Positions 1 through 8,196 of a stretch of 16,759 nt of DNA are shown here, piece by piece. The DNA comes from Actinomycetes bacterium. GTDB taxonomy: Bacteria > Actinomycetota > Acidimicrobiia > Acidimicrobiales > RAAP-2. Numbering within the stretch: position 1 is the stretch's first letter; every line of letters begins with the position of its first letter. A program made the position numbers and the translations under genes. The stretch spans positions 12,266-29,024 of the forward strand of contig JAJYZN010000008.1 of the NCBI GenBank assembly GCA_021799915.1, read 5' to 3'. The notes under the pieces were generated by a model. That model was not told the origin of the DNA. It saw nothing but the letters and a program-made list of their open reading frames with translations, and did no database searches.

Positions 1-1
1 G

Positions 2-7
2 CTCCTC
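2..7 (-). promoter_or_regulatory. Ribosome binding site of the next gene beyond the left edge
   Basis: On the minus strand, 31 bp after the infB stop codon, the sequence reads GAGGAG, a near-consensus Shine-Dalgarno motif. No ATG, GTG or TTG occurs in the 38 bp after infB, so the start codon it serves would lie just outside the window. In related genomes the gene after infB is commonly rbfA, but nothing here identifies it. The other bases of this end hold nothing recognisable. Confidence 0.45.
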
Positions 8-38
8 GTCGTATGCGTATCCTCGACCTCGAACGACC

Positions 39-2873
39 TCAGCTTCTCGGGATCTCCCGTTCCTCAAAGGTCTCGATGACGTCACCCTCTTTCAGATCCT
101 GGTAGTCGGAAAGGCCGATGCCGCATTCGAAGCCGGCCTGCACCTCCCGGACGTCCTCCTTGAACCGGCGCAGCGAGGTGATGGTGCCTTTCCAAATCAC
201 CACACCCTCGCGAAGGAACCTGACCTTGGAACCCCGGGTGATGGTGCCTTCCCGGACGTAGCATCCGGCCACTGCACCCACGCGTGGGATCCTGAACACC
301 TGTCGGACTTCCGCTTCACCAGTCACGACCTCCGTGAACTCGGGTGCGAGGAGTCCCAACATCGCGGCTTCGATGTCCTCTAGGAGCTTATAGATGATCT
401 CGTAGGTCCGGATCTCCACATTGCTCGCTGCTGCCAGCTCGCGGGCCCGCCGATCGGGTCGAACGTTGAAGCCAATGATCGTGGCATTAGAGGCCTTGGC
501 CAATTGCACATCGTTCTCGGTGATCCCGCCGACGCCACGATGGACGAAGCTCAGCTTCACATCCTCTCGTTCGAGCTTACGCAAGCTTTCGACCACCGCC
601 TCCAACGAACCCTGAACATCGGTCTTCACGACCAAGTTGAGCGTCGCTGTCTCCCCTCGCCGGATCTGCTCGAAGAGATCCTCCAACTTCGCCCCCGTCG
701 CGGCAGACGCCACCGGCAGATGACCGGACAGCCGGAAACGCTGCGCCCGAGCTTCCCCCAAAGTTCGGGCCGTGGCCTGATCCTTGGCCACCCGAAGCTC
801 GTCGCCGGCCTGCGGTGGCTCGGAGAAGCCAAGGACCTGGACGGGCGTCGAGGGCGGCGCCTCTTTCACTTGCTCGCCACGATCGTTGATCATTGCCTTG
901 ACCTTGCCCCACGCTGCCCCGGCGACGACCGGCTCCCCCACCCTGAGCGTGCCGCTCTCCACGATCACCGTCGCCACCGGCCCCCGGCCATCTTCGAGGT
1001 TCGCTTCGAGGACCGTGCCCCGAGCATGCCCCTCGGGGCTCGCCCGCAGTTCTTCCACTTCGGCGACGAGAATGATCTGTTCCAACAAATCGTCGATGCC
1101 CGTGCCGTTCAGTGCCGACACTTGGACGGTGATGGTGTCGCCGCCCCAAGCTTCGGGCACGAGTCCCCGCTCTGAGAGCTGTTGGAGCACCCGCTCGGCG
1201 TTCGCATCAGGACGGTCCATCTTGTTGACCGCCACGATGATGGGGACATCCGCAGCCCGGGCATGGTCGATTGCCTCGATCGTCTGGGGCATAACACCGT
1301 CGTCTGCCGCTACGACAAGGACGACGATGTCGGTAACTTCGGCACCACGAGCTCGCATAGCCGTGAACGCGGCGTGGCCCGGGGTGTCGATGAAGGTCAC
1401 CGGATGGCCATGCCACGTCACCTGATAGGCACCTATGTGCTGGGTGATCCCTCCAGCCTCGCCGGCCACGACGTCGGTGGAGCGGATGCGATCCAGCAGG
1501 AGCGTCTTTCCGTGATCGACATGTCCCATGACCGTCACCACCGGAGGCCGCTCCCGGAGGTCGGCTTCGTCTACCTCGTCGTCTTCGTCGGCTTCGAAGT
1601 ACTTGGCCAAGAGCTCCGCCTCGCGCTCTTCGCCGGGGTCAACCAATCGGACAGTGGCTCCCAGCTCGGCAGCGAAGAGCTCGATCATGTCATCGGAGAG
1701 CGACTGGGTAGCCGTCAGCATCTCCCCTTGAAGGAGTAGGAACCGGACGATGTCCCCAGCCGATCGATTCAACTTCGGGCCGAGATCGCGCGCCGTCGAT
1801 CCCCGCTCGACGATCACTTCGCCCTCGGGCACCGGGGCCGTCGAAGGCGTGTAGGCAGTGAGCTGGGTCGGCTCGAGTTCCTCGAGATTACGGCGGCGGC
1901 GACGCGAACGACGCTGTGGAGGACGTCGTCCCGGAGCACCGCCGCGTCCCGGTGGAGGCCCACTTCCCACCGGGCCTCCAGCACCGGCGCGACCCGAGAA
2001 ACCCCCGGAGCCGGCGGGGCGTCCACCGAAACCGCTCGAGGGCCTTCCAACTGCACCACTTCCGACGGAGGGCCGTCCCCCGGTCCGAGGGGGATAGCTC
2101 CCGGCTCCCGGGCGAGGCCGGGACGCCGCAGGCGGTGGTCGACGACCCCCCATTCCCGGCGGCGGCGGGATAGGTCTTCCACTCGGTCCAAGCGGAGGAC
2201 GGACCACCGGAGCCGGAGGCGCGGCGGGCGGAGCTTCAGCCGGCGGCGTCGGGGCGGACGCCGTGGCGGCCGGTGCCTGGGCGGCCGGTGCCTGGGCGGC
2301 CGGAGCCTGGGCGGCCGGAGCCTGGGCGGCCGGTGCCTGGGCGGCCGGTGCCTGGGACTTTGCTGGCGCAGTCGCAGGGGCCGACGGAGTCGAAGCTTGG
2401 CTTGGTGCGGCCGGTGCTTTGGCGGCCGGAGCCGGTGCTTTGGCGGCCGGAGCGCTCGATGGTTTTGCGGGAGAGGGGAGCGGAGCTGCTGGGGAGGCCG
2501 GCACGGCTCGGCCGCGAGGGGCCGCCGCCGGAGGGGCCGAGACCCCGCGGCTGCTCACCAGCCGGGGACGGGATGTCGCCGTGCCGGTGTCCTCAATTCG
2601 GCCAGCTGCCTTCGCGGCGCCAGGGGTGGTCTTCGACCCCTGCTTCGCCGGGGCCTTCTTCTGGGGCTTCTCCGGAGGAGCTTCTTCGGGCTGCACCGAC
2701 CGTCGAAGACCTTCGGCGTCGGCCTTCCTGCGGACGCGGTCAGCCTGCGCGTCCTCGATCGAGGAGGAATGGCTCTTCACCCCTATGCCTAGGGCCAGGC
2801 AGAGGTCCAGGGCCTCCTTGTTCGTGAGCCCCAGTTCACGGCCCAATTCGTAGACGCGTATCTTCTTCGCCAA
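39..2873 (-). CDS. infB: Translation initiation factor IF-2
   Basis: IF-2 is the GTPase that brings initiator fMet-tRNA to the 30S subunit and promotes subunit joining. The protein is 944 residues. It has an N-terminal IF2_N helical domain (about 1-55), a long Ala/Pro/Gly/Arg-rich linker (about 60-335), a second IF2_N-like domain (about 350-415), then the GTPase core: G1 GHVDHGKT at 450-457, DTPGH at 496-500, NKMD at 550-553, followed by the beta-barrel domains and the fMet-tRNA-binding C-terminus. The start is TTG, giving [10 protein letters not shown], the usual IF-2 beginning; AAAGGA lies about 12 nt upstream inside the end of ylxR. The linker carries six copies of a 15-bp repeat (2266-2355). 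It is the last complete gene of rimP-nusA-ylxR-infB, 6 bp after ylxR. Confidence 0.97.
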   Translation of the reverse strand: MAKKIRVYELGRELGLTNKEALDLCLALGIGVKSHSSSIEDAQADRVRRKADAEGLRRSVQPEEAPPEKPQKKAPAKQGSKTTPGAAKAAGRIEDTGTATSRPRLVSSRGVSAPPAAAPRGRAVPASPAAPLPSPAKPSSAPAAKAPAPAAKAPAAPSQASTPSAPATAPAKSQAPAAQAPAAQAPAAQAPAAQAPAAQAPAATASAPTPPAEAPPAAPPAPVVRPPLGPSGRPIPPPPGMGGRRPPPAASRPRPGAGSYPPRTGGRPSVGSGAVGRPSSGFGGRPAGSGGFSGRAGAGGPVGSGPPPGRGGAPGRRPPQRRSRRRRRNLEELEPTQLTAYTPSTAPVPEGEVIVERGSTARDLGPKLNRSAGDIVRFLLLQGEMLTATQSLSDDMIELFAAELGATVRLVDPGEEREAELLAKYFEADEDDEVDEADLRERPPVVTVMGHVDHGKTLLLDRIRSTDVVAGEAGGITQHIGAYQVTWHGHPVTFIDTPGHAAFTAMRARGAEVTDIVVLVVAADDGVMPQTIEAIDHARAADVPIIVAVNKMDRPDANAERVLQQLSERGLVPEAWGGDTITVQVSALNGTGIDDLLEQIILVAEVEELRASPEGHARGTVLEANLEDGRGPVATVIVESGTLRVGEPVVAGAAWGKVKAMINDRGEQVKEAPPSTPVQVLGFSEPPQAGDELRVAKDQATARTLGEARAQRFRLSGHLPVASAATGAKLEDLFEQIRRGETATLNLVVKTDVQGSLEAVVESLRKLEREDVKLSFVHRGVGGITENDVQLAKASNATIIGFNVRPDRRARELAAASNVEIRTYEIIYKLLEDIEAAMLGLLAPEFTEVVTGEAEVRQVFRIPRVGAVAGCYVREGTITRGSKVRFLREGVVIWKGTITSLRRFKEDVREVQAGFECGIGLSDYQDLKEGDVIETFEEREIPRS
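2266..2355 (-). repeat. Six tandem 15-bp repeats in infB linker
   Basis: Plus-strand unit GCGGCCGGWGCCTGG occurs six times without a gap, with a single T/A variation. On the minus strand each unit encodes five residues of an Ala-Gln-Ala-Pro-Ala pattern in the disordered linker before the GTPase domain. The unit length is a multiple of three, so copy-number changes keep the frame. Confidence 0.93.
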
Positions 2874-2879
2874 TTCGTC

Positions 2880-3239
2880 TCAGTGTCCTTTGCGTGTCCG
2901 GCTCCCATGCGGGCAGCGGGATCCTCCATCCTCGCACATCACCGGTCCCGAGCCCTCACGGGACTTGTCAGTCTCCCCGCCGGCACCATCATCGACAAGT
3001 AGCTGCCGCCGCAATCGGGCGATCGCCTCTACCGGCACCGGCTGGTGGAACGCTCGCTCGAACGCGCCCCGCATCACCGCACGTTCGAAGCATCCAGGCT
3101 CCCCCGCGCACAGCCATGCTCCCCTCCCCCGAAGCGAGCGCCCGAGCTCGAGCTGACCATCGGCCGCCCTCACCACTCGGACAAGTCGCTCGGACGCGAC
3201 TGCTCGACGGCACCCGATGCACGTACGGACCGGGCCTAT
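2880..3239 (-). CDS. ylxR: YlxR/RnpM family protein (DUF448) with apparent ATA start
   Basis: YlxR is a small RNA-binding protein encoded between nusA and infB in many bacteria; in Bacillus subtilis it was renamed RnpM and modulates RNase P. The hallmark N-terminus is present: hand translation from 3239 reads (I)[11 protein letters not shown], then VRVVRAADGQLELG and GRGAWLC, as expected for this family. The full reading is 119 residues. The nearest in-frame canonical start is GTG at 3176, which would delete the whole Cys-x-x-Cys segment. Upstream of 3239 the frame is open back to a stop at 3354-3356 without any ATG, GTG, TTG or CTG. The best start is therefore ATA at 3239-3237, preceded by AAGG with 6 nt spacing and overlapping the nusA stop as ATAG. 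The identity is secure; the start codon is inference. Confidence 0.85.
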   Translation of the reverse strand: MGPVRTCIGCRRAVASERLVRVVRAADGQLELGRSLRGRGAWLCAGEPGCFERAVMRGAFERAFHQPVPVEAIARLRRQLLVDDGAGGETDKSREGSGPVMCEDGGSRCPHGSRTRKGH

Positions 3240-4498
3240 GTACTGCCTTCTTTCACTGGGGCGCCTTCTCCTGGGGCGCCTCCTCCTGGGGCGCCAGTGC
3301 CGACGTCCGAGGACCCGTCGACCCCTCCGAGGTCGCTGACCTCCTCCGTGGCTTCACCAGTCGGAGGTTCGTCCACCTCACCTTGCTCCTCGGCGGCATG
3401 AGACCATTCCTCGACGGAAATGGCCTCTCCACCCTCAGCTGGCTTCCAGACCATCTCCCCGCGCTCGTCTTCGACCCACTCCCCCTCGGCCCACTCTTGC
3501 CCTCCGTACCCCGCCTCTTCCTCGGCAAGCTGGGTCTCGCTCTTGATGTCGATACGCCACCCGGTGAGCCGAGCTGCGAGACGAGCGTTCTGCCCCTCCT
3601 TCCCGATGGCGAGGGACAGTTGGTAGTCGTTGACGATGACGGTGGCCGTTCCGGTCTCTTCATCGAGACGGACCTCGCGAACCCTGGCCGGTGCCAACGC
3701 GTTCTGAATGAGATCGACGGGATCGTCGGAGTACGGGACTACGTCGACACGCTCACCACGCAACTCGTTCGTGACCATCCGCACCCTCGATCCTCTCGCC
3801 CCGACACACGCCCCAACGGGGTCGATGTTCGGGTCGTTCGACCATACGGCGATCTTCGTACGATGCCCCGGCTCCCGGGCTGCAGCTTTGATCTCGACTA
3901 CACCGGCGGAGATCTCGGGCACTTCGAGCTCGAAGAGCCGTTTGATAAGGCCTGGGTGCGTCCGGCTCACCACGATCTGAGGACCCTTGCTGGTCTTGCG
4001 GACTTCGACGATGTACGCCTTCAGCCGGGCTCCGTGCTCGTAACGCTCGTAAGACACCTGCTCCGCCTGAGGCAGCAGGGCCTCGACCTTGCCCAGGTCC
4101 AACAGCGTGTAGCGATTGTCCGTCTGCTGGACGATGCCCGTCACGATGTCGCCCTCGCGCCCGGCGTACTCCTCGTACTTCATATCGCGTTCGACCTCTC
4201 GGATCCTCTGAAGGATCACTTGCTTGGCCGTTTGCGCCGCGATTCGACCGAAGTCGTCCGGGGTGTCGTCCCACTCCTGGACGACATTTCCCTCGTCGTC
4301 AAGCTCTTGGCCATACACACGGATCTCGCCCGAGTCTGGATCAATCGTCACCACTGCTTCCTCGGCTGCGTCCGGTCGGCGCTTGTAGGCCGCCACCAAA
4401 GCATTCGCCAGCGCGTCCAGAAGCGTCTCGACCGAGATCCCTTTGTCCCGGGCAATCTGGCCGAGGGCGTCAAGAAACTCGAAGTTCGTCTTGCTCAT
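3236..4498 (-). CDS. nusA: Transcription termination/antitermination factor NusA
   Basis: NusA binds RNA polymerase and nascent RNA and modulates pausing, termination and antitermination. The 420 residues contain the N-terminal RNAP-binding domain (about 1-110), an S1 domain (about 113-180), KH1 (about 185-250, loop GARGSRV near 232) and KH2 (about 255-318, loop GKEGQNA near 297). The E. coli-type acidic repeats are absent. Instead there is a roughly 100-residue C-terminal tail rich in Glu, Gly and Trp/Val that ends in short Gly-Ala-Pro repeats ([13 protein letters not shown]). Most actinobacterial NusA proteins end close to KH2, so the tail is an addition of unclear role. The ATG start overlaps the rimP stop as ATGA; a GAGAGGG stretch lies about 10 nt upstream. 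Confidence 0.97.
   Translation of the reverse strand: MSKTNFEFLDALGQIARDKGISVETLLDALANALVAAYKRRPDAAEEAVVTIDPDSGEIRVYGQELDDEGNVVQEWDDTPDDFGRIAAQTAKQVILQRIREVERDMKYEEYAGREGDIVTGIVQQTDNRYTLLDLGKVEALLPQAEQVSYERYEHGARLKAYIVEVRKTSKGPQIVVSRTHPGLIKRLFELEVPEISAGVVEIKAAAREPGHRTKIAVWSNDPNIDPVGACVGARGSRVRMVTNELRGERVDVVPYSDDPVDLIQNALAPARVREVRLDEETGTATVIVNDYQLSLAIGKEGQNARLAARLTGWRIDIKSETQLAEEEAGYGGQEWAEGEWVEDERGEMVWKPAEGGEAISVEEWSHAAEEQGEVDEPPTGEATEEVSDLGGVDGSSDVGTGAPGGGAPGEGAPVKEGST
3245..3250 (-). promoter_or_regulatory. Shine-Dalgarno-like site deciding the ylxR start
   Basis: On the minus strand the last nusA codons read AGAAGG, then CAGTAC, then ATAGGC. The AAGG core lies six bases before the ATA triplet, a normal spacing. 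No canonical start codon lies within usable distance in the ylxR frame, so this site favours initiation at ATA. Confidence 0.5.
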
Positions 4499-5031
4499 GG
4501 CGTACTGACCCTCTCTGTAGATGTCGCTCCCGGCGTCGCCCCTGATCTCGGGCGCGGTGCGTGCCCCGGAGCCGGAGTAGGTCCCCAGTTGAAAACGGTC
4601 CGAGCGCGTTCAACGTCGGCAAATCGGAGGTACTGCCTCCCTCCGGGAGGGGATCCACTCTCCACCTCGAACCCCTCGGAATCGACGCTCGTCAGTCGTC
4701 CCTGCAGGCGACGTAGTTCTGATCCCGGCACCGTTCGGATCGAGACCACCTCTCCCACTGCAGCGGAGAAGTGCTCAGGCGTGCGAAGGCGACGCTCCAC
4801 TCCCGGGCTTGAAACCTCGAGGGTGTAATTTCCGGGGATCGAACGGGACGTGTCGAGCGCCGTCGCCACGGCCTTATGGGCCGAAGCGACGGAGTCGAGA
4901 TCGACTCCCCCGGGACGGTCGACGGTGATCTTGACACGCCCTCCGGCGATCTCGGCATCTACGAGCTGCAGGTCGAGTGCCGCGAGAAGTGGCGAGAGCA
5001 TGCTGGATAGCTCCTCGGAGATCACCGTCAC
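4495..5031 (-). CDS. rimP: Ribosome maturation factor RimP
   Basis: RimP assists maturation of the 30S subunit. The 178-residue protein has the N-terminal alpha/beta domain with LQLVDAEIAGGRVKITVDR (about 20-40) and the family motif LEVSSPGVERRLRTPEHF (about 67-85), followed by the SH3-like C-terminal domain. The last roughly 30 residues are a Pro/Ala/Ser/Thr-rich tail. The start is GTG at 5031, preceded by GAGG with a 7-nt spacer. The stop overlaps the nusA start by 4 bp, so the two are probably translationally coupled. It is the first gene after the 259-bp break below proS. Confidence 0.95.
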   Translation of the reverse strand: MTVISEELSSMLSPLLAALDLQLVDAEIAGGRVKITVDRPGGVDLDSVASAHKAVATALDTSRSIPGNYTLEVSSPGVERRLRTPEHFSAAVGEVVSIRTVPGSELRRLQGRLTSVDSEGFEVESGSPPGGRQYLRFADVERARTVFNWGPTPAPGHAPRPRSGATPGATSTERVSTP

Positions 5032-5162
5032 GTCCTATCCTCAACCTTCCCGATGCACCCTTCGCCCCCTTCGCGAGGCCGTCCCACGTTCCTGTACCGC
5101 TCCCGGCTGACGGCCCGAACCCGACGTACGCCCGAAAATCGCCCTTCTCAGCTCCGCTCGCA

Positions 5163-5196
5163 GGCAAAACGAAAGCGTGGGCCGCGGCCCACGCTT
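5163..5196 (-). terminator. Hairpin plus T-rich run between proS and rimP
   Basis: Positions 5173-5196 form a perfect 24-nt palindrome, AAGCGTGGGCCG followed by its reverse complement. It can fold into a 10-bp stem with a CGCG loop. On the minus strand it is followed directly by TCGTTTTGCC, a short T-rich run. This fits an intrinsic terminator for proS, or an attenuator in the rimP leader, because the promoter-like motif at 5232-5240 lies upstream of it. The T run is imperfect. Confidence 0.65.
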
Positions 5197-5231
5197 CGAC
5201 GGGTCCTGCACTCAGACCGGACAGCACTGTG

Positions 5232-5240
5232 ATTATAGCA
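5232..5240 (-). promoter_or_regulatory. Extended -10 promoter motif for the rimP-nusA operon
   Basis: The minus strand reads TGCTATAAT, a perfect extended -10 element (TGN followed by TATAAT) in an otherwise GC-rich gap. No good TTGACA-like -35 lies 16-18 bp upstream, which extended -10 promoters can tolerate. The predicted start is near 5225-5228, about 195 nt before rimP, and the palindrome at 5173-5196 would lie in the 5' leader. Confidence 0.55.
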
Positions 5241-5290
5241 ATTTCCCGCCCCGTTCGGATGCCGACCGCTCGTAGCGGCCCCCCCAAGCG

Positions 5291-6748
5291 TCAGTAGGCC
5301 CGCCCGACGACCGCTACCAGGGAATCCGGTGCGTCGGACGCTTCGGCGAGACCTCCGTCAGGCCGTCGTAGGCACCGAACGGTGCATCCTGCGTCAGCGA
5401 GCTCGCGCTCTCCCTCTTCACCCAGGTCTGACCAGGGAACAAGGGCGAACCCGGTACTCGCGACATCGGCTGCGGCCCGAGGGCCCCCCACCTCCACGGT
5501 CCTCCGATCCCGGAACCCGACGGCCTCTTCCCGGAGCTCAGCAGTTACCCGACCCAGCACCTCATCGACCACGGCGACGGCTTCAGCGAGCCTCACCTGG
5601 ACCTTCTTGCGCTGATGCCGGACGACCACCGTGACGTTGCCCTCTCCCAGATCCCGCGGGCCCACCTCCAGCCGAACGGGTACGCCCTTCAGCTCCCAGC
5701 CCACCGACCTGCGGCCGAATCCCGAATCGGTCCGGTCGTCAAGGCGCACTCGTCTCCCCGCCGCTCGGAGGTCAGACAGTAGGGACTCGGCCACTCGAAT
5801 TACCTCGGCATCGTCTCTGACCGCCATCACCACCACTTCCACCGGCGCGAGAGCTGGGGGAAGCCGAAGGCCGAAGTCGTCCCCGTGAGCCATCACCAAG
5901 GCGCCGATCAACCTGGTCGAGACTCCCCACGACGTCTGCCACGGGTACTGGAGCTGTCCACCGTCATCGGCGTATTGGATCCCGAAAGCACGAGAGAAGT
6001 TCTGACCGAGCTCGTGACTGGTGCCCATCTGGAGTGCCTTGCCGTCACCCATCATTCCTTCACACGTCCACGTCTGCACCGCACCGGCGAAGCGCTCGCG
6101 AGCAGTCTTGTGGCCTGCGAGGACCGGGATGCCAGCCACCTCTGACATGGTCTCGATGTAGACGTTCCGAAGGATGCAAAGCGCGAACTCACGAGCCTCT
6201 TCCTGGCTCGCGTGCACGGTGTGCCCCTCCTGCCATAAGAATTCAGTGGTCCGAAGAAAAAGGCGGGGTCGCAGCTCCCAGCGCACCACATTCGCCCATT
6301 GGTTGATGATCATCGGCAGGTCACGATGACTCTGGATCCATTTGGCGAAGGAGTGGTTGATGATGGTCTCGCTCGTTGGTCGAACCACGACCGGTTCCTC
6401 GAGCAACCGACCGCCCCCGTGGGTCACCACAGCGAGCTCGGGACTGAACCCTTCCACATGGTCAGCTTCCAGGCGGAGGAACGACTCGGGTATGAACAGC
6501 GGAAAGTACGCGTTCTCGGCCCCAGCGTCCTTGATCCGGCGGTCGAGCTCGGCTTGGAGCAGCTCCCATATCGCATAGCCCCACGGTCGGATCACCATCG
6601 TGCCGCGAACGGGTCCGTTGTCGGCCAGCTCTGCGGCAGAGATCACCTCTTGGTACCACTGGGGGAAGTCAGTCTCGCGAGACGTGAGCGTTCCCTTGGC
6701 CCGACCGGTCGGTCGATGCCCGGTCGCCACATCGTCATCGCTGGTCAT
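5291..6748 (-). CDS. proS: Prolyl-tRNA synthetase, archaeal/eukaryotic-type (class II)
   Basis: ProRS charges tRNA-Pro with proline. The 485-residue protein is the short form without the editing insertion between motifs 2 and 3 that is found in the roughly 570-residue bacterial type. Motif 1 region: RPWGYAIWELLQ to NAYFPLFIP (about 54-90). Motif 2: RWELRPRLFLRTTEF and WQEGHT (about 156-177). Motif 3: GVSTRLIGALVMAHGDD (about 273-289). The anticodon-binding domain follows with GWELKGVPVRLEVGPRD, and the protein ends in Tyr (GRAY), as is typical of this type. The ATG start lacks a clear ribosome binding site; an in-frame GTG at residue 7 is an alternative. It lies 59 bp after ispG and is followed by the hairpin before rimP. 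Confidence 0.95.
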   Translation of the reverse strand: MTSDDDVATGHRPTGRAKGTLTSRETDFPQWYQEVISAAELADNGPVRGTMVIRPWGYAIWELLQAELDRRIKDAGAENAYFPLFIPESFLRLEADHVEGFSPELAVVTHGGGRLLEEPVVVRPTSETIINHSFAKWIQSHRDLPMIINQWANVVRWELRPRLFLRTTEFLWQEGHTVHASQEEAREFALCILRNVYIETMSEVAGIPVLAGHKTARERFAGAVQTWTCEGMMGDGKALQMGTSHELGQNFSRAFGIQYADDGGQLQYPWQTSWGVSTRLIGALVMAHGDDFGLRLPPALAPVEVVVMAVRDDAEVIRVAESLLSDLRAAGRRVRLDDRTDSGFGRRSVGWELKGVPVRLEVGPRDLGEGNVTVVVRHQRKKVQVRLAEAVAVVDEVLGRVTAELREEAVGFRDRRTVEVGGPRAAADVASTGFALVPWSDLGEEGERELADAGCTVRCLRRPDGGLAEASDAPDSLVAVVGRAY

Positions 6749-6807
6749 GGTGGCGCAGGTTACCGGCTGGAGATCCCGACGCCGTCCAACCGCTCGATCC
6801 GGTGAGC

Positions 6808-8121
6808 CTATGGCGAGGCGTCATTCCCGTCGGTGTCGCTCGCGGGTCCACTCGCGGGTCCACTCCCGGTGCCGCTCGCGGGTCCACTCCCCTCTTTCTC
6901 AACAGCGTGGCGGATTCGCTCGATCCGAACCGAAGCGGCGTTGGGGTCACTTCCGCCTTCGTCGAGCAAGGCCTGACGATCGGCAGCGGCTTCAGCTTCG
7001 GCCGAGGTATCGGCAGCTGCTAACCGGGCCTCCACCCCTTCGGCAACGAGCTTTTCCGCTTCCATTACGAGAGCGTCCACCATGTCGCTCTCGGGAACCA
7101 CTCGAACAATCTTGCCCCGGATGAACAGGTGCCCCTTCTGCTTACCAGCGGCAATGCCGATATCGGCGCTGCGAGCCTCGCCCGGTCCGTTCACCACACA
7201 GCCCATGACGGCGACCTGGATCGGGAGGTGCCGATCCTCGAGAGCCGCCTGCGCGGCCTTGGCCACGGCGATCACGTCCACCTGCGCTCGTCCACACGAT
7301 GGGCAGGCGATCAGATCGAGTCCTTTGCGTTCACGCAGACCCAGAGCCTCGAGAAGCTGGCGTCCAGCCCGAGCTTCCTCCACTGGATCGGCGGTCAATG
7401 AGAAACGGATCGTGTCGCCAATGCCTTCGGACAGAAGGGTGGCAATCCCCGCAGCTCCCTTTACCAGACCTGAAGGTGGCGGCCCGGCCTCGGTCACCCC
7501 GAGGTGAAGAGGGTGGTCGAACGTGTCTGAGGCGAGGCGATAGGCAGCAATCATCAATGCTACCGACGAGGCCTTCACCGAGATCTTCACATCCTCGAAC
7601 CCCACCTCTTCGAAATACGCCAGCTCGATACGGGCCGATTCCACCAGCGCCTCAGGAGTTGCGCCGCCGAATCGTCGGAAGACGTCTGGATGAAGGGAGC
7701 CGGCATTCACCCCGATCCGAATCGGGACACCTCGATCACGAGCCTCGGCGGCGACCTGCTTGATCTCGGTCTCTTTCCTGAGGTTTCCCGGGTTCAAGCG
7801 AAGACCCTGCACACCGGCTTCCAGGGCGGCCAACGCCATCTCGTGGTGGAAGTGGATATCGGCCACGATGGGGACCGGAGAGCGAGGCACTATCTGGGCC
7901 AGGCCTTCAGCCGCGGCTTGTTCGTTGCAGGTGCACCTGACGATGTCAGCGCCCGCTGCGGCCAGCGCGTACACCTGGGCCAGCGTGCCTTCCACGTCTG
8001 CCGTCTTCGTGGTGGTCATGGACTGCACCGATACTGGAGCGCCACCACCGATCGCCACCCCCCCCAGGTGGATCTGCCTGGTGGGGCGACGCGGCGTGAG
8101 TAGCTGAGATTCGTGCTCCAT
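6808..8121 (-). CDS. ispG: 4-hydroxy-3-methylbut-2-en-1-yl diphosphate synthase IspG (GcpE)
   Basis: IspG is the [4Fe-4S] enzyme of the MEP pathway that converts MEcPP to HMBPP. From the ATG at 8121 the protein is 437 residues. The cluster ligands are visible as C273 and C276 (CPSCGRAQ), C308 (VMGCVVNGPGEA) and E315, with the same spacings as in E. coli IspG. VSVQSMTTTKT lies near the N-terminus, followed by the TIM barrel. About 60 residues beyond the normal end form a tail with Ala/Glu-rich and then Gly-Ser-Pro-Ala repeats (6841-6888). The start is uncertain: an in-frame ATG at 8130 and GTG at 8160 also exist, and none has a good ribosome binding site. Alignment to family length favours 8121. 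It lies 75 bp after rseP. Confidence 0.96.
   Translation of the reverse strand: MEHESQLLTPRRPTRQIHLGGVAIGGGAPVSVQSMTTTKTADVEGTLAQVYALAAAGADIVRCTCNEQAAAEGLAQIVPRSPVPIVADIHFHHEMALAALEAGVQGLRLNPGNLRKETEIKQVAAEARDRGVPIRIGVNAGSLHPDVFRRFGGATPEALVESARIELAYFEEVGFEDVKISVKASSVALMIAAYRLASDTFDHPLHLGVTEAGPPPSGLVKGAAGIATLLSEGIGDTIRFSLTADPVEEARAGRQLLEALGLRERKGLDLIACPSCGRAQVDVIAVAKAAQAALEDRHLPIQVAVMGCVVNGPGEARSADIGIAAGKQKGHLFIRGKIVRVVPESDMVDALVMEAEKLVAEGVEARLAAADTSAEAEAAADRQALLDEGGSDPNAASVRIERIRHAVEKEGSGPASGTGSGPASGPASDTDGNDASP
6841..6888 (-). repeat. 12-bp repeats in the ispG 3' end
   Basis: The plus-strand unit CGCGGGTCCACT occurs at 6841-6852 and 6853-6864, and again at 6877-6888 after a diverged spacer. 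On the minus strand it encodes the Gly-Pro-Ala-Ser pattern of the C-terminal tail of IspG, outside the catalytic fold. The copies stay in frame. Confidence 0.85.
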
Positions 8122-8196
8122 GCCCCCCATTCTGCCGTGCCGGGCCGCCGGGCGAAGCACCGGGTCGGGCCCGGCAGGACCGTCTCGGCCCCGAGA

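Noticed and set aside
12..20. A second possible ATA start after infB
   Set aside because: Two in-frame ATA codons follow a GAGG, but a better GAGGAG site lies closer to the edge, so the next start is probably outside the window.
2880..3176. Canonical GTG start for ylxR at 3176
   Set aside because: It removes the conserved RTCIGCR segment that defines the family, although the sequence encoding it is intact immediately upstream.
2894..4828. 644-residue plus-strand open frame opposite ylxR, nusA and rimP
   Set aside because: The three minus-strand genes are recognisable throughout; the plus frame has no family resemblance and is the usual mirror frame of GC-rich coding DNA.
4874..5287. 137-residue minus-strand frame across the proS-rimP gap
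   Set aside because: It overlaps the first 158 bp of rimP in another frame, has no recognisable family and contains the promoter and hairpin; probably chance openness in GC-rich DNA.
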